Source: Epiperipatus broadwayi
Lineage: Eukaryota; Onychophora; Udeonychophora; Euonychophora; Peripatidae
Direction: 5' to 3'
Assembly (NCBI GenBank): GCA_028023455.1
Contig: JAQFVV010000013.1
Location: forward strand, 4,590,001-4,654,000
Length of the DNA stretch: 64,000 bases
Shown piece by piece: positions 58,539-64,000 of the stretch; the stretch's first letter is position 1; each line of letters opens with the position of its first letter. The notes beneath the pieces were generated by a model. It did no database searches, was not told where the DNA came from, and saw nothing but the letters and a program-made list of their open reading frames with translations. A program made the position numbers and the translations under genes.

Positions 58539-61368
58539 TGTGCCGGTCGAATGTGTATGCTGGTTTAACCCAGTTTGAAATCTAGACGAAAGTACCTCGA
58601 GACCAATCATACGCGAGATATAAAAATCAAGAATACTATGGGCACTGCCCTATTTGTCTATTTTTCGAGTCTAACAACGAATCAACAACATATCTGAGAC
58701 ACGCAAAAATTACTTTCACCACCCGTCCCATTAGCATCAGGGCATAAACAATTGACTAGAACTAGCTCATGTGCCTAAAATTAATGTAATGTGCCAATAG
58801 ATCAAAATATGAATAAAATACTTGTGCTATGCTTGGATCATCGGAAATTAACCTAATAAATTAATCAAATGTATCAGGTTGAAAGAAAATGACAAAAAAA
58901 GGACAAATGCTTTTACGTTAAAGAAAGACATACTTTAATAAATGATATAAAAATTGAGGCTTTAATCTCCGCTATTCCCCAGATAACACCTAATCAAATT
59001 ATTAACTATAAATAAGACGATCTAAGAATTAAATATGATTTTGCGGTATGAATATGGATTTTCCAATTCAAATTATTTTAACAGCAAGTAAATTTGATAT
59101 TATAATTTGAATGAGCAAGCTTGAATGAATTTTGACATACATTTAATCACACCTTAACGAGACTCTCCAATAGTATTTCTCAGAGTCCGGCTCCCAGGAA
59201 ATTAGACAGTTTTTAATGGTGCACGACACAATAAATCATATTTTAAATTTCTGACAAAGATATTTTCCACATCCCATTTTTAATATAAACTTAAAAACTT
59301 GATTTGTTGTCAAATGCGAAAATTTAAATAATTGCGGATACAACTCTACACATAAGAATAGTATGAATGCATGAAGCTAAAAACTAGCCCATACGCCACA
59401 GGTTTACTGGATGTTGAACATGAAAGCCCAAAAAAGATGGGAAATAATTATGCATACTTGCATAAAGACAAATTTCAGGTGAAGGCACAAAATGTCAACC
59501 AGCCAAGCTCAGCTAGTTAAGCATTTGTGTCAAATCCCTCATTTCCTGGGAAAACCAAGAAAACATTTATTTAAAAGGGAAGCTGTGATAATCCTTTCTT
59601 GATTAAGCAAATCCACAAGCAAGATGGAACAGAGCAACTAAATTTGCACCCGACAACAAATCACGAGAAGCCAACCTCCCAACACAATATATCTAAAAAA
59701 AAACAATTTTCCCAAGCTAATAATAGAATACCCAAATACGTGCAGCACTAACAGAATTTTTGTTAACCCCAAACTCCACCGTAACACATCACTATAATTA
59801 AAATGTTTAAATTGACCCTATTTACTAAGCGTTAGATCATCTCGATAAAGCAAGGGTTAAATAAAATATTTTACAAAGCATTTAATCACTACTTTGTGCT
59901 GTGCGTATGATTTTAAAATGTTTGATGATTTTTTTAACAAACAACAATTATCCTTAGGCAGACAAAAAAAAATAATATGCTTTATTGAGGAGATCGAAAC
60001 GGCAAAAACAAAAAACCCCAGGAAACTAACATTAAGACATAAATAGTAATCTATAAATTGGAAATATATTTCAGAATAAATAATCATACCGCATAAAAAA
60101 ACGAAAATAAATATATCATGCTTATTTGATTTTAGAAAATGAGGAATAGCGAAGGAGAGCCTTTAATTATAAAGAATGATCAATTTAAAGGATATAATAT
60201 TAGATTTAGATAATTACATAATATAAAGTTAATGAGTTAACTATGAATAACAAAAAACGGTATAGATTTGAAAGTAAGAAAAGTAAAAGTTCGTGAGGAG
60301 TTATGATGAAATGTTACCGGCATAGAACTTTAGTCTTTGTCCAATTCCCACGACGGCCTGACTTGACTGTCGATCGTAGATTCATTTGTCCGGACGTGCT
60401 TATTATTTGAAGCATTGGCACATAATGCATACAGACAGTTCACAGTTCGGTTCCATTTATTTAATCAATACTCTTATGGCATTGGACGGATCAAGGCCCC
60501 AACGGCAGGCAAAGCTGATAGAACTAGCCACCATACACGGTCACATCCGCAAGGTTAAAATAATTTTTGATATTTCGCATAATTCAAATCAAATTAAGAA
60601 TCCTGAGCAAGAATCTAGGAATCGATCTCAATAAGACTTCTAAGCAAACATATCAGAACAGAGGAATAATAATCAGAAGGCCAAAACAGAGGAAACATAA
60701 TAAGAAGCTCTTGTCCTTTGTTCTTCCCCACCTTTTATACCTTTCCAGCCAACTCTTTACTTATTGTTTTTTGTATGATTCCATATCTTGATAAGCCCCC
60801 ACACTCTTTTGTTTCAAAGCAACTTTTTTTACTAAAAATAAACTTTAAGATTTTACTATCTAATTGTGATTAAATTTCGTATTTTTTTTTTTAAAGAGGC
60901 CATATTTAATTGCCCCGAACGGAACTCTAATTTATAATGTAATTAATTTAGGAATGTTGGCAGGCTTATCTCAAAATAAATCATACAACATATATTTTTA
61001 AATAGAATAAGACAAAAATATATTATATTTCTTTTTCTTGTAACAAAATAAAGTTTTAGTTTCCACAGAATCCTGCATTAATTATACATATATACTTACA
61101 ATACATATATGCTTCTTTAATAAATTATGAAAAAAAAAGTTTTATGAACAATTTATATTTTGATTAGATTTACTTTTAATGAATCATTTCAACCTGAATA
61201 GCTAATTTCCAGGATCGATAAACAGACAAAAAAAAAAAAACACTTTATATTTCTATTTAATGCAAAACTCTGTTGATACTCTAATATAAGCCTAAACCAG
61301 GTTTGAAATACCGATTGGTTTATATAAGGCTGTGAAGCATGGATTTGACTTCCGGATCCATTGCTTCA
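58539..61368 (-). repeat. 5' LTR (2,830 bp) of the minus-strand Gypsy-like element
   Basis: Minus strand starts TGAAGCAATGGATCCGG at 61368 and ends CGACCGGCACA at 58539. A near-identical partner is at 47945-50749; many differences are C/T or G/A transitions at CpG-like sites. A plus-strand (antisense) open frame covers about 60480-60634 (LDGSRPQRQAKLIELATIHG) and is open in both copies despite a 12-bp length difference. Whether it is ever translated is unknown. Confidence 0.8.
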
Positions 61369-61950
61369 ATATATATATATATAGTGCTGGGAAATCTATG
61401 AGTGACCACACACAAGGTGGTTGTAGTTGAAGCTACAGCTCAGTTATAGATATATTTACAATTAACTTACGTAGCTATGATATAAACAGTATAAAATGGA
61501 TGAAGTGGCTGTGTATATATTTTTTATCCACACACACACGCAACAATATTAACTCCCAAATTGTAAATTGACGCATAATATTGTATTATATATGCGTACA
61601 ATATTTTTGTTTCATTTTATTTTGTTATTTTAATAAATGTAAACGTCCTACTTTTTTTATTTATAAAAAGCTGTTTACGTGTTGGAACATGTTATGAATG
61701 AAATAAAAATATATAAAATAATTAAAAAGTAATTGTAAATGTTCCAATGCATCTGTACTTTATTTTTAAATCATAAGATTTTCTATGTTAATGCATTAAG
61801 AAAAGTCAGGTGGCCATTGTTTTACCAAATATAAAATTACACTAATGTATTAATAGCCATCCTGCTTTGTACTCTTATTTTTACAAACAAAAGAGTTTGA
61901 AGAATTCAGATGCCAATACAGATACAAAAAAATCTTGTTTATTTGTTGTA
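61369..61950. other. AT microsatellite flank and AT-rich spacer
   Basis: (AT)n at 61369-61383, then a spacer without recognised features. Confidence 0.5.
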
Positions 61951-61979
61951 TAGCTATGCTTAATTTGGTCCTCATCTGA

Positions 61980-62520
61980 TCCTTCGTGTCAGCCGCGGGT
62001 GGCGCTATTTCTAGCTAAATTTCTAGAAATATGCCGTTTCCGCAGCCGCACCCAAACCTTTAAGCATTCTTTCTAAAATAAATCCTAGAAAGATTGTTAA
62101 CTCGGAGTTGTCTTGTTTCTACGCTAAAAGGTAGAGTGTTAACTCGGAGTTAAGTCTTCTTTCTATGATAAAATCTAGAAAGAGTGTTAACTCGGCTTAG
62201 CGGCTAACGGTGTGGCTTTTTCCGATGCTAAAAGCAGAGGAAAATGCCATAGTTGTTTGTGTCACGCACTATATCGTAATGCTGTGTTATGTATTTTATG
62301 TAACAATATCGTACAAGGGTGTGTTAATTTGATCGTGTCAAAAGTATTTAAATTTTCATTGGGGCCTTTTTTTTTTAAGACGAATTGATGTACTGTTACC
62401 TTTTAACAATTTAAACAGTGTCATGATTGTTCCTCATAAAGCTATAAGCCTCCTAAATTCTCGATTAGGGTGGGGTAGCGTAAAATTTTTAAGCGATCAC
62501 GCTTTGAGTCACGTTTTAGT
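61980..62520. other. CpG-richer segment with GTTAACTCGG repeats
   Basis: Higher G+C and CpG than anywhere nearby. GTTAACTCGG occurs at about 62097, 62138 and 62185, each associated with a TTTCTA...CTAGAAAG palindrome-like block. It could be a promoter region of a gene starting at 62545 or the end of a transposon. Confidence 0.4.
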
Positions 62521-62544
62521 GAGAAATTTTCCGAGAACAAGAAA

Positions 62545-62811
62545 ATGGCTAATTCAAAAACAGAAAACTTGAAAAGATGGGAATTGCCAGACACGGAAGC
62601 CGGTGCTGGAATATTTCTACAGCAGAAAAAAAAACATCCTGCTGCTGAAAGAAAAGATTGGATTGTGCGGCAAATATATGCAGATTTGAGGTCCAAAAAC
62701 ATCTTTCGACTTTCATTTGTAAGTCTCGTTGTGGCCGACGGAAATGTTCACTTTGTAAAGGCAAGCTTGTTTGAGGGATTCCAAATGGCCTTCGTCAAAT
62801 GTCAAAAATAA
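62545..62811 (+). CDS. Unassigned 88-codon ORF, possible first exon or transposase N-terminal remnant
   Basis: ATG at 62545 opens MANSKTENLKRWELPDTEAG. Composition is close to real coding sequence, with few AT-biased residues. A GTAAGT at about 62719-62724 could be a splice donor ending an exon of some 58 codons. In another frame the DNA from about 62715 reads FICKSRCGRRKCSLCKG, a Cys/Arg-rich string, so a frameshifted zinc-ribbon protein is an alternative. The E-L-P-D-T-E-A opening weakly recalls ISXO2-like transposase N termini; this is a guess. It lies downstream of a CpG-richer region and immediately before the satellite. Confidence 0.35.
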   Translation: MANSKTENLKRWELPDTEAGAGIFLQQKKKHPAAERKDWIVRQIYADLRSKNIFRLSFVSLVVADGNVHFVKASLFEGFQMAFVKCQK

Positions 62812-62819
62812 AAGAAGTA

Positions 62820-64000
62820 ACTTCAATTTTTATTTAAACGTACATCCCTTCTTCTCCCAATAATTGTTGTCATCGGCAATCAAATGTAAAATAAAAGAAG
62901 TAACTAAAATTTTTATTTAAACATAGCCCAAAAAACCCTTCTTCTCCCAATAATTGTTGTCGTCGGCAATCAGACGGTCAAATAAAAGGAACGTCAATTA
63001 TTCTTTAATTGTATAGAAAAAAAACCCCTTCCACTAATTGTTGTCGGATATCAAATGTAAAACAATCAAAGTAAGACCGTAAATTATTAGTTAAACATAA
63101 CCCAAATTACTATTTGAACATACACCGAAAAAGACCCGCTCTTGTCAATCAAAATTAAAGAAACAACAACTATTATTGTCCCATTGTCAAACCGAATATT
63201 ATTTGGGAAAACCCAAATAATTTATAAACGAAAAAAAAAAAGAAAGTCAAATCGGTTGTCAATCAAATGGTAACCGATAAAAGTCACTTAAATTTTGATT
63301 TAAACATACACACAAACAAAAAATAAAATGCAAAACCCTTTCTCCCAATAATTGTTGTCGGCAATCAAATGTAAAAAAAAAAAAGTAACGTACAATTATT
63401 CTTTAATCATACACAAAAACACCCCTCCCACTAATTGTTGTCGGCAATCAAATGTAAAGTACTAAAAGTAAGGTAAAGCAATTATTTTTTAAACGTAACC
63501 CAAATTACTATTTGAACATACACCAAAAAAGACCCGCTCTTGTCAATAAAAATGAAAGAAACAACAACTATTATTGTCCCATTGTCAAAAATATTAGGTT
63601 TTGGGGAAACCAAAACCATAATTTATAAACAAAAAAAAAAAAAGAAAGTCAAATCGGTTGTCAATCAAATGTAACCGATAAAAGTAACTTCAATTTTGAT
63701 TTAAACATACACAAAAAAACAACCCCTTTCTCCCAATAATTGTTGTCGGCAATCAAATGTAAAATAAAAGGAAGGTAAATTAGTATTTAATCATCACCCC
63801 AAAACACCCACCCCTCTCACTAATTATTGTCAGCAATCAAATGTACACCACCACTAAAAGTAACGTAAACTACTATTCTTTAAACGGTTACACCCCTTCT
63901 CCCAATAATTGTTGTCTACAATCATACACACAAAAAAACACCCCTCCCAATAATTAGTGTCAGCAATCAAATGTAAACCAATCAAAGTAAGACCGTAACT
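62820..64000. repeat. Satellite array with higher-order structure, running off the window
   Basis: Units of roughly 75-130 bp share CCCAATAATTGTTGTCGGCA, ATCAAATGTAAAATAAAAG and TTTATTTAAACATACAC. A larger composite recurs at 63031 and 63428 (period about 397 bp), including GACCCGCTCTTGTCAAT, AACAACAACTATTATTGTCC and AAAGTCAAATCGGTTGTCAA in the same order. The array continues past 64000. Confidence 0.85.

Larger units (their letters stand above)
47945..61368 (-). mobile_element. Gypsy-like LTR element with giant LTRs, gag remnant, no pol
   Basis: Minus-strand order: 5' LTR (61368-58539), primer-binding site (58515-58498), leader with tandem repeats, a hAT MITE (57161-56764), a third LTR-like copy (56560-53913), a gag remnant (52066-50954), 3' LTR (50749-47945). 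Both outer flanks are (AT)n, consistent with one insertion into an AT microsatellite, although an exact target duplication cannot be read. pol is absent. Alternatively the third LTR belongs to a second, nested element that owns the gag. Confidence 0.6.

Noticed and set aside
62442-62764. Minus-strand open frames of 86 and 71 codons
   Set aside because: They overlap the plus-strand ORF at 62545 antisense and show no signature.

Overview
The window is AT-rich, intron- and repeat-dominated nuclear DNA from an animal, most likely an invertebrate. I cannot place it more precisely. The evidence is a split host gene with canonical GT-AG introns and dense eukaryotic retroelement relics: Penelope-like elements with reverse transcriptase and GIY-YIG endonuclease, Ty3/Gypsy, an L1/Tx1-type LINE and another LINE, hAT and other MITEs, SINE-like tRNA relics, and a satellite. 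There is no prokaryotic-style gene packing. I saw no tRNA or rRNA gene and no CRISPR array.

Host gene: three exons on the minus strand (40672-40819, 33280-33389, 25016-25119) join in a consistent reading frame. They encode most of a nitrobindin/THAP4 C-terminal-type beta-barrel (heme-binding, peroxynitrite isomerase family). The introns are about 7.3 and 8.2 kb and are filled with transposons. First and last exons were not found. The 104-bp exon at 25016-25119 lies between two Penelope-like elements.

Layout, left to right: 1-730 LINE 3' fragment; 2.8-3.8 kb tandem repeat interrupted by a MITE; 10.9-13.9 kb degenerate minus-strand LINE; 16.5-17.9 kb relic of Penelope family 2; 18301-20530 solo LTR with 4-bp target duplication; 22.5-25.0 kb head-to-head pair of Penelope family 2; 25205-28591 a nearly intact Penelope element (family 1) with 11-bp target duplication and one internal stop; 35.0-36.3 kb KRBA2-like integrase relic; 37.0-37.6 kb inverted pair of Penelope family 3 3' ends with hammerhead-like motifs; 39.7-40.3 kb foldback hairpin; 41.4-44.2 kb large inverted repeat with MITEs and a minisatellite; 44.4-45.6 kb Penelope family 3 coding remnants; 45.7-47.5 kb Gypsy pol relic; 47945-61368 minus-strand Gypsy-like element with about 2.8-kb LTRs, lysine-type primer-binding site and a gag remnant but no pol, interrupted by a third LTR-like copy and a hAT MITE; 62.0-62.8 kb CpG-richer segment with an unassigned ORF; 62.8-64.0 kb satellite with a higher-order period near 397 bp.

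No operon-like cooperation is visible. The recurring theme is Penelope-like retroelements: at least three families, two with the same head-to-head inverted 5' structure, and one family carrying hammerhead-like cores in its 3' region. The most intact system is the family 1 element, whose RT and GIY-YIG domains sit in one frame split by a single TGA.
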